Assembly (NCBI GenBank): GCA_012842645.1
Contig: DUSJ01000247.1
Span: forward strand, 1-6,140
From: Clostridiaceae bacterium
GTDB lineage: Bacteria > Bacillota > Clostridia > DSM-8532
Reading direction: 5' to 3'
Length of the DNA stretch: 6,140 nucleotides
Below are positions 1 to 5,993 of this stretch, piece by piece (position 1 is the first letter of the stretch; each line of letters begins with the position of its first letter). Position numbers and translations under genes: made by a program. The notes under the pieces are model-generated. The model saw nothing but the letters and a program-made list of their open reading frames with translations. It made no database searches and was not told where the DNA came from.

Positions 1-759
1 AAACCACTCTGAATATATCCTTCCCCATACGTTTTGAAGTGTTTCCGGGAAAGGCCCAATGGATTCAAAGACTGCCCAGGTACTGTCTTCTACTATCAAC
101 ACATCAAATTCTGCTGTTTCATCACTTGAAGTTGCTACACCAATGTAATGGTCCAATTCACCCTTTTCTTCCATTCTTCTTTCCGAAAAGTTCGTCGATG
201 CACTAATTATCCCTGTTGGTTCTACATTTGGCAGTGCTTTCAGTTTCTTGATAATCTCAGGGGTTAAAAGTTCAGTCATTTTTGCAATTTCCGGATTAAC
301 ACCATTAAAGCAAATTGGTACTCTCTTCTTTAATCCTGCGATCTTAAAAGGTCCTTTTTTAACAATACGATAATTCATCTCGCATACTCCTTTGATTGAT
401 AATTGAAAGGTCATTCTAGGATAGGCTTTAAGCTGAATATTCGAATTTCTTGCTTCAGAGGGAAAAATACCATGCATGGAATGAAAAGCACGTGAGAATG
501 AATCAGCTGAATCATAACCATATTTGGCAGCAACATCGATTATTCTCGAACTTTTATCTTTCAAATCAAGGGCAGCCAGTGTTAATTTTCTCCTTCGAAT
601 ATATTCCGATAAACCAATTCCTGATAAGAAAGAAAACATCCTTTTGAAATGATACTCTGAACAGTGAGCAATTTTAGAAATTTCACTATAATCGATATCC
701 TCGGTTAAATGCTCTTCAATGTATTCCATTGCTTTATTCATATTACTTAAAGAATCCAT
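1..759 (-). CDS. AraC-family transcriptional regulator with GyrI-like effector domain (3' end outside window)
   Basis: The frame reads 253 codons from ATG (759) to the window edge without a stop, so only the C-terminal end is missing, probably about 35-45 residues. Residues 1-110 form the AraC double helix-turn-helix, seen in [28 protein letters not shown] and [21 protein letters not shown] followed by PSEAR. Residues about 125-253 match the GyrI-like/AraC effector-binding fold (Rob, YdeE type), with [30 protein letters not shown] and [20 protein letters not shown]. In this architecture the N-terminal domain binds DNA and the C-terminal domain binds a small, often hydrophobic or cationic, ligand; targets are often efflux genes. 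The start is fixed by GGAGG (766-772) seven bases upstream. The gene is visibly richer in A+T than the genes from 2874 onward. The family is secure; ligand and targets cannot be told from the sequence. Confidence 0.93.
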   Translation of the reverse strand, partial: MDSLSNMNKAMEYIEEHLTEDIDYSEISKIAHCSEYHFKRMFSFLSGIGLSEYIRRRKLTLAALDLKDKSSRIIDVAAKYGYDSADSFSRAFHSMHGIFPSEARNSNIQLKAYPRMTFQLSIKGVCEMNYRIVKKGPFKIAGLKKRVPICFNGVNPEIAKMTELLTPEIIKKLKALPNVEPTGIISASTNFSERRMEEKGELDHYIGVATSSDETAEFDVLIVEDSTWAVFESIGPFPETLQNVWGRIYSEWF

Positions 760-784
760 CAAACGACCTCCTTTCATCATCGAT

Positions 785-793
785 ATTATCACA
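785..793 (-). promoter_or_regulatory. Probable extended -10 promoter of the AraC-family gene
   Basis: On the minus strand TGTGATAAT fits an extended -10 (TGn plus GATAAT, 5 of 6 matches to TATAAT) 25 bases upstream of the start codon. No good -35 sits at 16-18 bp; TTGTCG lies about 20 bp upstream of the -10. The placement is plausible, but nothing beyond the sequence match supports it. Confidence 0.4.
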
Positions 794-801
794 GGATGTG
801 T

Positions 802-990
802 TTACTCATCCGACAATCGGTGCACAATTTTGTCGGTAAGCAGATCAACTTCAATAATCCACTTAATAACGGCAACCAATGCTCCGGGCATTGAACTGTC
901 ATGTGCCATTGATTGACTGGTACCAATACCACGCACTCCAAATTGACGTTCATAAGAACATGTCAAGTGGATTTTACGGTATTCAGACCG
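802..990 (-). pseudogene. Orphan open frame, possible C-terminal remnant of an unidentified gene
   Basis: On the minus strand a frame of 62 codons is open from 990 to a TAA at 802-804. It is shifted relative to the MocR gene, whose stop (963-965) it overlaps. The reading contains GALVAVIKWIIEVDLLTDKI and ends in HRLSDE, with a protein-like mix of hydrophobic and charged residues. There is no start codon with a ribosome binding site; the first ATG (909) has none. I do not recognise the family. It may be the tail of a gene whose front was lost when this junction formed, or an open frame by chance. The neighbouring MocR gene loses its normal C-terminus at the same place, which favours a rearrangement scar. 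Confidence 0.27.
810..836. repeat. 7-bp inverted repeat upstream of the AraC-family gene
   Basis: CCGACAA (810-816) and TTGTCGG (830-836) are exact inverted copies around a 13-base centre that itself holds GTGCAC. The element lies just upstream of the likely AraC-gene promoter. It could be an operator or a weak hairpin; there is no T-tract, so a terminator is unlikely. It also falls within the orphan frame ending at 802. Confidence 0.35.
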
Positions 991-2087
991 TCATTGCCAA
1001 TGTCATTAAGCGCTTTCCGCTTTTTTCTCCTGACCCGGTTTATATGCCGTTCAAAATCACCATTTCGCAGCAGCTCAGCAAGGACAAGCTGCTCAAATAC
1101 AGGCACCGTACAGGAATAAAAGCCAATCCGGCACTGAAAATCTTCGAGAAGTTTTTCCGGCAGAAGCATGTAACCGATGCGCACAGACGGGGCAATGGTT
1201 TTTGAAAATGTATTGACATAAACCACATTGGAATCGGATGTTATGGAAAAGAGAGAATCTTCCGGTTTTTTGGAAACCGTCAGTTCGGAATCGTAATTAT
1301 CCTCAATAATAAAACCGTCTCTTTGATTCGCCCAACGAAGGTATTCATGTTTCTTTGATATACTGGCGGTAACGCCGCTTGGAAAACTGTTAAACGGAGT
1401 AACATGCAAAATGGTCGCATCTGTTCGCTCCAACTCTTTTGAAGATATGCCGTCCGGGGTCAGCGAAAGCATGTCGCATTGAATACCCATCGCTTCGTAG
1501 ACTTTCCTGATCTTGTCGTATGACGGCTGCTCAAGGGCAAATTTTTTCCTGTCTCTGAAAAGCTGGGCAATCAGGCCATAAAGGTATTCCGCACCGGATC
1601 CCACGATAATCTGTGACGGCTTTACGAATATCCCGCGGCTTCTTGCCAGGTATAAGCAAATTTCTGTTTTAAGTTCATCGCATCCGCTGTTGGGAGATTT
1701 TATAAAAATCCGGTTCCCGTAATTTGTCAATACTTTTCTCATGGTTCTGGCAAACACCGAAAACGGAAAATCTCCCACATTGCTGGACTGTGGCCGGACT
1801 TCAGGAAACGTGCCGTTTCTCAATACCGGAGTTCCATGAAAATCAGATTTATGGTAAATGACAAAACAGCCACTGCGCTCGCGAGTTTCAATATAACCTT
1901 CTTCGCTCAGCAACGCAATCGCGTGTTCTACTGTTACAACGCTTACACCGGTCTCCTCGGCAATGGTCCGCTTTGAGGGAAGACGGCTTCCATGAGGATA
2001 AACTTCGGATATAATATCCTGCACGATTAATTTATACAACTGCATATAGGCAGGCACTGACGACCTAAAATCAATATGATAGTTCAT
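963..2087 (-). CDS. MocR-type regulator (GntR winged helix plus aminotransferase-like domain), C-terminally truncated
   Basis: The 374-residue product begins with a GntR winged helix (about 10-78: YKLIVQDIISEVYPHGSRLPSKRTIAEETGVS and GYIETRERSGCFV in pieces). A fold-type I aminotransferase-like domain follows, with PNSGCDELKTEICLYLARSRG (about 132-152 in part), EDNYDSEL at 262-269 and NTFSKTIAPSVRIGYMLLP at 292-310, where Lys296 is the expected Schiff-base lysine for pyridoxal 5'-phosphate. MocR/PdxR proteins are usually about 450-490 residues. This one follows the family through FERHINRVRRKKRK (345-358) and then departs and stops, losing the small C-terminal domain that in fold-type I enzymes carries the substrate-carboxylate arginine. 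It is divergent from the S-component gene at 2225, so it probably controls that gene as well as itself. GGAGGAG (2102-2108) lies 14 bases before the ATG, rather far. Whether the truncated protein still senses a ligand is open. Confidence 0.9.
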   Translation of the reverse strand: MNYHIDFRSSVPAYMQLYKLIVQDIISEVYPHGSRLPSKRTIAEETGVSVVTVEHAIALLSEEGYIETRERSGCFVIYHKSDFHGTPVLRNGTFPEVRPQSSNVGDFPFSVFARTMRKVLTNYGNRIFIKSPNSGCDELKTEICLYLARSRGIFVKPSQIIVGSGAEYLYGLIAQLFRDRKKFALEQPSYDKIRKVYEAMGIQCDMLSLTPDGISSKELERTDATILHVTPFNSFPSGVTASISKKHEYLRWANQRDGFIIEDNYDSELTVSKKPEDSLFSITSDSNVVYVNTFSKTIAPSVRIGYMLLPEKLLEDFQCRIGFYSCTVPVFEQLVLAELLRNGDFERHINRVRRKKRKALNDIGNDGLNTVKST

Positions 2088-2123
2088 CTGGTTATATAAA
2101 ACTCCTCCGTTCTGGCTATTTTC

Positions 2124-2132
2124 ATAATATCA
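2124..2132 (-). promoter_or_regulatory. Probable extended -10 promoter of the MocR-type gene
   Basis: Minus-strand TGATATTAT is an extended -10 (TGn plus TATTAT, 5 of 6 matches) about 37 bases upstream of the MocR start codon. The region above it is A+T-rich without a convincing -35. It lies in the 137-bp divergent gap, where a MocR-type protein would be expected to bind, but I see no convincing operator repeat there. Confidence 0.4.
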
Positions 2133-2138
2133 GTTTTA

Positions 2139-2167
2139 TTGTAATTTTATTTCACGAATTTTAAAAG
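2139..2167 (+). promoter_or_regulatory. Possible promoter of the ECF S-component gene
   Basis: TTGTAA (2139-2144) and TAAAAG (2162-2167) are separated by 17 bp, with four of six matches each to the sigma-A boxes. The leader to the start codon would be about 50 bases and holds no recognisable riboswitch. The assignment is weak because the whole gap is A+T-rich. Confidence 0.3.
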
Positions 2168-2224
2168 AAGATATCCAGGAAATTTAAAAGATATTTGATA
2201 AATCAGAAAAGGAGATGCGCAAAT

Positions 2225-2749
2225 ATGGACAAAAGCCGTAATACCACTGTCAGGCTGACAGTAACCGCCATGTTTATGGCAATGAATATTGCGCTTAGTT
2301 CATTCGGCATACCGGTTCCCGGCGGACACCTGTATTTGAATGACATAGTTATCTGTCTGGCAGCAATCCTGCTGGATCCGTTACCGGCATTTACAGTAGG
2401 CGGTATAGGAGCGTTTATCGGCGATTTTCTGTTCTACCCTGCGCCCATGTTCGTTTCCCTTGTTACTCATGGCCTTCAGGCTGTTGTAATTTCATTGTTT
2501 TCGCATAGATTTCTGAAAAGCAACCAGCGCCTTGCATCCGGAGTAGGGGTTGCCGTCGGCGCTGTCATCATGGTCGTCGGGTATTCACTGGGAAGAGCTT
2601 TCATTTACAGCACACCGGAATATGCTTTGTTGAAATTGCCTTTCCAGATACTTCAGGCTGCGGTCGGCGCTGTCGTTGGCATGCTGCTTTGCTGGAGACT
2701 CGGGATTCATAAATTGTATTCCAGGATAACAAATTCTGAACAGGCATGA
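2225..2749 (+). CDS. ECF transporter substrate-binding (S) component, possibly for vitamin B6
   Basis: The product is a 174-residue integral membrane protein with about six predicted helices (roughly 8-27, 36-52, 54-70, 74-92, 103-128 and 135-157), the usual size for an S component. The first helix carries Ala15-xxx-Ala19-xxx-Ala23, matching the AxxxA surface that S components use to dock on the EcfT subunit. GGHLYLNDIVICLAAILLDP and GGIGAFIGDFLFYP resemble the PF07155/PF12822 S-component families. It would work with a shared EcfA-EcfA'-EcfT energising module, which is not in this window. AAGGAG (2209-2214) lies ten bases before the ATG at 2225; a TTG 30 bases upstream is in frame but has no ribosome binding site. 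The divergent MocR-type regulator suggests a pyridoxine or pyridoxal transporter (PdxU-like). Other vitamins or pyrimidine precursors remain possible. Confidence 0.85.
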   Translation: MDKSRNTTVRLTVTAMFMAMNIALSSFGIPVPGGHLYLNDIVICLAAILLDPLPAFTVGGIGAFIGDFLFYPAPMFVSLVTHGLQAVVISLFSHRFLKSNQRLASGVGVAVGAVIMVVGYSLGRAFIYSTPEYALLKLPFQILQAAVGAVVGMLLCWRLGIHKLYSRITNSEQA

Positions 2750-2873
2750 TTTATAGCCATCCATAATTGATATTTTCCGCGATGAACAGAAGCTGGATGT
2801 GCCATCAGATAAATGAATACTACCTTGGATTGCCCGCTGAAGAATGGTGGAATCGAATGCAGGCAAGCTGATG

Positions 2874-4712
2874 TTATTTTATATAATTGACTGCTTCAAC
2901 GACCATGCCGTACACAAGGTCCATTGTTACAGGTCCGTCTGGCTCCAGCTGGCTTATGATATCAGCCGGTATGACTCCCTTTCCCCTGATGGCCTTGATT
3001 GCCCCGCCGGGTTCGTACGGTATGGACAGGGCCTCTGCGATTATAGTCGCGGCGATTTCGCCGGTGAGTTCTTTCTGTATCTCGTAAGGCTTCAATACCA
3101 GGCTTATTTCTTTAGAATATGATTCAGGCCTGATCTTCAGTATTGCGTTCTTGATCAGTACCACCATGAGTTCCTGGCTTGCCCTGAAATCAAGCTTGAA
3201 ATTGTTATCCCTTCCGCCTGATATGAGCCCGTATTCGGCAAGGGTCTTTATGTACGGATATGACCAGTGGTCGGACAGCTTTTCACCAGTGTCGGGAATC
3301 AGTATGCTTTCTTCAAAGTCGGTCAGCATGACTCCTCCCCTCTTTATATAGCTGACCATGGCCTTTAAGTCTGTCTCAGGCAGTTCAAGCAGTTCTGAAG
3401 GCATCATGTCCCTTACTATGCTGTATACCGATACCAGGCCGGCAGCTTCGCCCACTGTGATCCTTGTGGGTATGCTGCCCGCGCTCGTGGCGGCAAGGGA
3501 TGTGAACCCCGCTTTCGAGCCCAGCATCATGACGTTGTCAAGGTTAACGGGAATGATGCTGCCGAGGGGAATAGAGTAAACATTGGGTTTAAGCACTATA
3601 TATTCGATTTCTTTGTCAACGAACTTGCTGGCATCCACTTCCTGCGAACACAGGGCCACTTTGTCTGGAAAATTCCTGTTTTCCATTATATCGGCGACAG
3701 TAAGGACATAACGGCTCTTAAAGTGCCTGTTTTCCGGTATGAAGAACTTCTCGGGACCTTCCTTGTAAGTGCAGTCCTGGAAGGCTACCATCACGGTCTT
3801 AAGGAAAGCCGTAAGCATAATGGCTTCTTCTTCGGCCTCTTCATATGCACCCCGCAGATCGTCCGGGTCATTGACGTCTACCCCGAAAACCTGCAGGCCG
3901 GAAATAACTATCTCGTTATCCTTCTGGATTATAAACGCGGGATTCACAAGTTTTGTCCTGGTATTGACCTTTTTATAGTTCATCAGGACCAATTGGAACT
4001 CGTCGACAAAATTTGAAACCTTTTTGCTCTTTTTCAGGGCTTCCACGTCCACGCCCGACACTTTGAAGTTGAATTCCACCGGTGAATAGAAACCTGGCAG
4101 CCCCAGATCTTCGGTGCCATAAAAGAAAGGGGTATCGCATAGCATCAGGAGGTCCCCGTCCTGGGTCGCATCAATAAATACCCTGCCCTTAAAGGTATGC
4201 TTCCCGTCCGGGGTTTCGACGCCGATACTTTTTACTGTTTTCCCTTCCGTCCTTACCTCGGTGACCCTGCTGCCATACAGCACAGTCAGGTTTTTTTCCT
4301 TTTCCACAAGCTTCTGCACGGCGTTTTCATAATCCAGGCCGCTGAAGCCCACATTGAGATTGCCGAATATCTCCTCGTATATTCCCTTGTTAAGAAGAAC
4401 CTTCTTACCCTTGATGATTCCCCGCTGGGGATCCATCTTCGATATCAGGCACTGTTTTATATAGCTTCCGAGGGTTTTATCCCCGGTTATGAGCAGGGTT
4501 TTCAGGCCCGTTCTTGAGCTTGCGAGTGCAGCCGCCAGGCCTTCAGGTTCTGAGCCGATGATTATGGTGCCATACTCGTTATCGCCGAATTCGAACTCGC
4601 CCGAACTGATCCTGTTATTGCTCCTTGTAATTATCGGCCTGACTCCGAAGAACAGGGTGATAAGAATAAGAGCGGCACATATCAGGTTTTTCACCAGGTT
4701 ATCCCTTTTCAT
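2874..4712 (-). CDS. Membrane-anchored FAD-dependent oxidoreductase with degenerate SLH-like C-terminus
   Basis: The product has 612 residues. Residues 8-27 form one hydrophobic segment (LICAALILITLFFGV) after a basic start, an uncleaved anchor or signal peptide with no twin-arginine motif. Residues about 47-430 belong to the FAD_oxidored type (PF12831): a Rossmann start YGTIIIGSEPEGLAAALASS, then GRVFIDATQDGDLLM (177-190), and the C-terminal FAD signature IPLGSIIPVNLDNVMMLGSK followed by TRITVGEAAG. The dinucleotide loop reads G53-S-E55-P-E-G58, with Glu where GxGxxG has its second Gly. Residues about 478-525 (DHWSYPYIKTLAEYGLISGG, then FRASQELMVVLIKNAI) resemble an SLH repeat, and 543-612 may hold a weaker one. 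The SLH ITRAE motif is degenerate (RASQE). The substrate is unknown. GAGGGG five bases before the ATG supports the start. The gene appears monocistronic and converges on the S-component gene. Confidence 0.85.
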   Translation of the reverse strand: MKRDNLVKNLICAALILITLFFGVRPIITRSNNRISSGEFEFGDNEYGTIIIGSEPEGLAAALASSRTGLKTLLITGDKTLGSYIKQCLISKMDPQRGIIKGKKVLLNKGIYEEIFGNLNVGFSGLDYENAVQKLVEKEKNLTVLYGSRVTEVRTEGKTVKSIGVETPDGKHTFKGRVFIDATQDGDLLMLCDTPFFYGTEDLGLPGFYSPVEFNFKVSGVDVEALKKSKKVSNFVDEFQLVLMNYKKVNTRTKLVNPAFIIQKDNEIVISGLQVFGVDVNDPDDLRGAYEEAEEEAIMLTAFLKTVMVAFQDCTYKEGPEKFFIPENRHFKSRYVLTVADIMENRNFPDKVALCSQEVDASKFVDKEIEYIVLKPNVYSIPLGSIIPVNLDNVMMLGSKAGFTSLAATSAGSIPTRITVGEAAGLVSVYSIVRDMMPSELLELPETDLKAMVSYIKRGGVMLTDFEESILIPDTGEKLSDHWSYPYIKTLAEYGLISGGRDNNFKLDFRASQELMVVLIKNAILKIRPESYSKEISLVLKPYEIQKELTGEIAATIIAEALSIPYEPGGAIKAIRGKGVIPADIISQLEPDGPVTMDLVYGMVVEAVNYIK

Positions 4713-4729
4713 AAAAACCCCTCAAATAC

Positions 4730-4735
4730 ATTATC
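4730..4735 (-). promoter_or_regulatory. Possible -10 box of the FAD oxidoreductase gene
   Basis: Minus-strand GATAAT lies about 17 bases upstream of the start codon, so the leader would be very short. TTTTTG sits at a 17-bp spacing as a poor -35; a better TTGATT is only 14 bp away. Low certainty. Confidence 0.27.
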
Positions 4736-4771
4736 GTAAAAAAACGCCAAATCAAAAAGGGGAATATGAAA

Positions 4772-4834
4772 GTGACAGGGGGACGGTGCTGTTGTCACGT
4801 CTTTGATGTGGCAACAACTCCGTCCCCCTGTCAC
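4772..4834. repeat. 63-nt near-complete hairpin, REP-like dispersed palindrome
   Basis: GTGACAGGGGGACGG (4772-4786) is the exact inverse complement of 4820-4834. In the same register (positions summing to 9606) pairing continues inward through 4790-4800 with 4806-4816, including two G-T wobbles. Only two mismatched positions interrupt the stem (4787/4819 and 4789/4817), and the apical loop is five bases (4801-4805). TGACAGGGGGACGG-type ends are, to my knowledge, a widespread dispersed palindrome in bacteria, sometimes linked to Y1 (RAYT, IS200-like) transposases; none is present here. The element begins 13 bases after the stop of the exported-protein gene and could stabilise or end that transcript. 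No U-run follows it on either strand. Confidence 0.85.
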
Positions 4835-4847
4835 AAATATTAATTGA

Positions 4848-5432
4848 TTATTGTATCGTGTACGATCCCCGGACAAGGAGATACGAGGCTGACTTTATCA
4901 GCAGCCCTCTGCCGTCCGACCTGGATGATATCAAAAGATGCTGAAGCGGAACATTTGCTCCCTGTTTAAGATCAGCTCCGGCGCTTGCATCGACAAGCCC
5001 GCCATAGGTACCCTCGATGGCCGTAGCCGAGCCGCTCCTCAGAATAGCTTCACTTCCGGCTGCCAGGATGATCTTTTTGCCGGCGGGGACATTCTCAACG
5101 ACCCTGTACCCGGCTTCAAGCGCTTCAACTCTTCCTCTCAGGGTTTCTATTTCCTGGAGTGCGTCGATAATGAATTTCGTCAGATCGCCAATGTCCGTTT
5201 TTAACTGGTCGATCGTGGCCTGGCTGATGTTCCCCGTTCCTGTTGTCCCAGTCCCGGAACCTATCCTGGACGCAAGCTCCGCGATTTTCTGGTCAACATA
5301 GCTTTTTGTCACCAGGGGATCGTCAGCGCTTCCGGGCTGTCCCGCGCCCGCTGCGGAAGATACAGCCAGCAAAGCGAATGACAGAACCATACATGCCAGT
5401 AAAACTATCCTGCTTTTTCTTTTGAATATCAT
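4848..5432 (-). CDS. Secreted coiled-coil protein of unknown function, downstream of mazF
   Basis: The product has 194 residues. Residues 1-30 look like a Sec signal peptide: basic start (KRKSR), hydrophobic core LLACMVLSFALLA, and an A-G-A cleavage site near residue 30. The mature protein starts GQPGSADDPLVTKSYVDQKI, followed by a Gly/Thr linker (58-68, GSGTGTTGTGN). A helical segment of coiled-coil type follows (about 70-108, with ETLRGRVEALE). The C-terminal part (110-194) is probably beta-rich, with VPAGKKIILAAGSEAILRSG and SASYLLVRGSYTIQ. I know similar exported proteins in Clostridia only as conserved hypothetical and cannot name a function. The gene starts 37 bp after mazF with no promoter seen between, so it probably shares the mazF transcript. 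AAAGG about seven bases before the ATG supports the start. Confidence 0.82.
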   Translation of the reverse strand: MIFKRKSRIVLLACMVLSFALLAVSSAAGAGQPGSADDPLVTKSYVDQKIAELASRIGSGTGTTGTGNISQATIDQLKTDIGDLTKFIIDALQEIETLRGRVEALEAGYRVVENVPAGKKIILAAGSEAILRSGSATAIEGTYGGLVDASAGADLKQGANVPLQHLLISSRSDGRGLLIKSASYLLVRGSYTIQ

Positions 5433-5453
5433 ACCTGTACCTTTCCTTTCGTA

Positions 5454-5513
5454 CTCTTCGTATCAGCTTTTACTGCACGTATGTAGCGCTCAGTCCAAAG
5501 CTGGTACGAAGAG
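5454..5513. repeat. 13-nt inverted repeat spanning the mazF stop codon
   Basis: CTCTTCGTATCAG (5454-5466) and CTGGTACGAAGAG (5501-5513) are inverted copies with one mismatch, a C-A clash in the minus-strand mRNA. The 34-nt loop (5467-5500) contains the last codons of mazF, its stop codon, and a TACAT pentamer (5481-5485). The distal arm (5501-5513) is inside the mazF coding sequence; the other is in the 37-bp gap before the exported-protein gene. It could modulate readthrough or translation of the downstream gene. Confidence 0.5.
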
Positions 5514-5829
5514 CGTAATCCACTTTTCTCATGACCTGTTCATCAAGGTGCCCCGCTTTTTCGCGCAGTCTTCTCTTGTCGATAGTCCTGACCTGTTCCA
5601 GCAGCACTACAGAATTCTTGCTGAGCCCGTATTTTTCTCCCGCTATCTCGATGTGGGTCGGGAGACGGGCTTTGTCCAACTGTGAAGTAATGGCTGACAC
5701 AATGATAGTCGGGCTGAACTTGTTGCCGACATCGTTCTGGATAACGAGTACAGGTCTTACTCCTCCCTGTTCCGATCCGACTACGGGGCTCAGGTCAGCA
5801 TAGTAGATATCTCCTCTTCTTACCGTCAT
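5470..5829 (-). CDS. ndoA: MazF/EndoA-family mRNA interferase toxin (NdoA)
   Basis: The 119-residue product closely follows Bacillus subtilis EndoA/MazF in length and sequence: [46 protein letters not shown] and [17 protein letters not shown]. Arg25 and Thr48, the catalytic pair known for B. subtilis MazF, are both present at the same positions. Family members cut single-stranded mRNA at short motifs (UACAU for the B. subtilis, Staphylococcus aureus and Clostridioides difficile enzymes); the specificity here is not known. I chose ATG 5829 because AGGAG (5838-5842) is eight bases upstream. ATG 5835 is too close to it, and a TTG at 5910 would add 27 Cys-rich residues unlike the family. The gene lies downstream of alr, as in B. 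subtilis, but no antitoxin gene precedes it. The exported-protein gene follows 37 bp downstream. Confidence 0.96.
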   Translation of the reverse strand: MTVRRGDIYYADLSPVVGSEQGGVRPVLVIQNDVGNKFSPTIIVSAITSQLDKARLPTHIEIAGEKYGLSKNSVVLLEQVRTIDKRRLREKAGHLDEQVMRKVDYALRTSFGLSATYVQ

Positions 5830-5914
5830 TGTCATCACTCCTGTAAAAAGTTCTGACCTACAATGCATGACCCCATCAGCCGGTAAACAAGCCGGACATG
5901 CGCCCGACAATTAT

Positions 5915-5943
5915 ATTATAAAAAACATGGAATCGGAGCGCAA
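5915..5943 (-). promoter_or_regulatory. Promoter of mazF and the exported-protein gene
   Basis: On the minus strand a perfect TATAAT (5920-5915) lies 17 bp after TTGCGC (5943-5938, three of six matches to TTGACA). A second TATAAT overlaps it (5915-5910). Transcription would start near 5905 and give a leader of roughly 75-80 nt. The -35 box lies inside the alr terminator hairpin and the spacer contains most of its T-tract, so the two elements overlap. Confidence 0.6.
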
Positions 5944-5972
5944 ATTAAAATTAGGTTACGGCCGCATTCCAT
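5920..5972 (-). terminator. Rho-independent terminator downstream of alr
   Basis: In the minus-strand transcript ATGGAAT (5972-5966) pairs with ATTCCAT (5933-5927). CGG/CCG can continue the stem with one bulged base, and CGTAA (5960-5956) pairs with TTGCG (5943-5939) in the same register around a 12-nt loop. Six T residues (5925-5920) follow one base after the stem. It begins 33 bases after the alr stop. The stem is interrupted and the loop is large, so its efficiency is uncertain. Confidence 0.65.
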
Positions 5973-5993
5973 ATTATTGCTCATTTCCTTTAT

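Noticed and set aside
879..1205. Plus-strand frame across the truncated end of the MocR gene
   Set aside because: Most of it is antisense to clearly conserved MocR coding sequence (the FERHINRVRR region), with no ribosome binding site.
2195..2224. TTG start 30 bases upstream of the S-component ATG
   Set aside because: It has no Shine-Dalgarno sequence, and the AAGGAG of the true start lies inside this extension.
2100..2224. Riboswitch (TPP, FMN or similar) in the leader of the S component
   Set aside because: The stretch is short and A+T-rich, and none of the conserved riboswitch cores is visible; control by the divergent MocR protein is simpler.
2782..2871. 29-codon plus-strand frame (MNRSWMCHQINEYYLGLPAE...) in the convergent gap
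   Set aside because: It has no ribosome binding site and no recognised homology, and a frame of this length is expected by chance. It could be a gene remnant but cannot be supported.
2750..2873. Bidirectional terminator between the two convergent genes
   Set aside because: No stem of useful length followed by a T-tract was found on either strand.
4489..4806. Plus-strand frame running antisense to the 5' end of the FAD oxidoreductase gene and into the hairpin
   Set aside because: It is a shadow of the strongly supported minus-strand gene, and its tail is hairpin sequence.
4772..4834. Hairpin as a classical Rho-independent terminator
   Set aside because: There is no run of T directly after the stem in either direction, so it was called a repeat, although it may still shape transcript ends.
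5470..5910. Longer mazF starting at TTG 5910 with 27 extra N-terminal residues
   Set aside because: The extra residues are unlike the family, there is no ribosome binding site, and the TTG falls at the likely transcription start. AGGAG points to ATG 5829.
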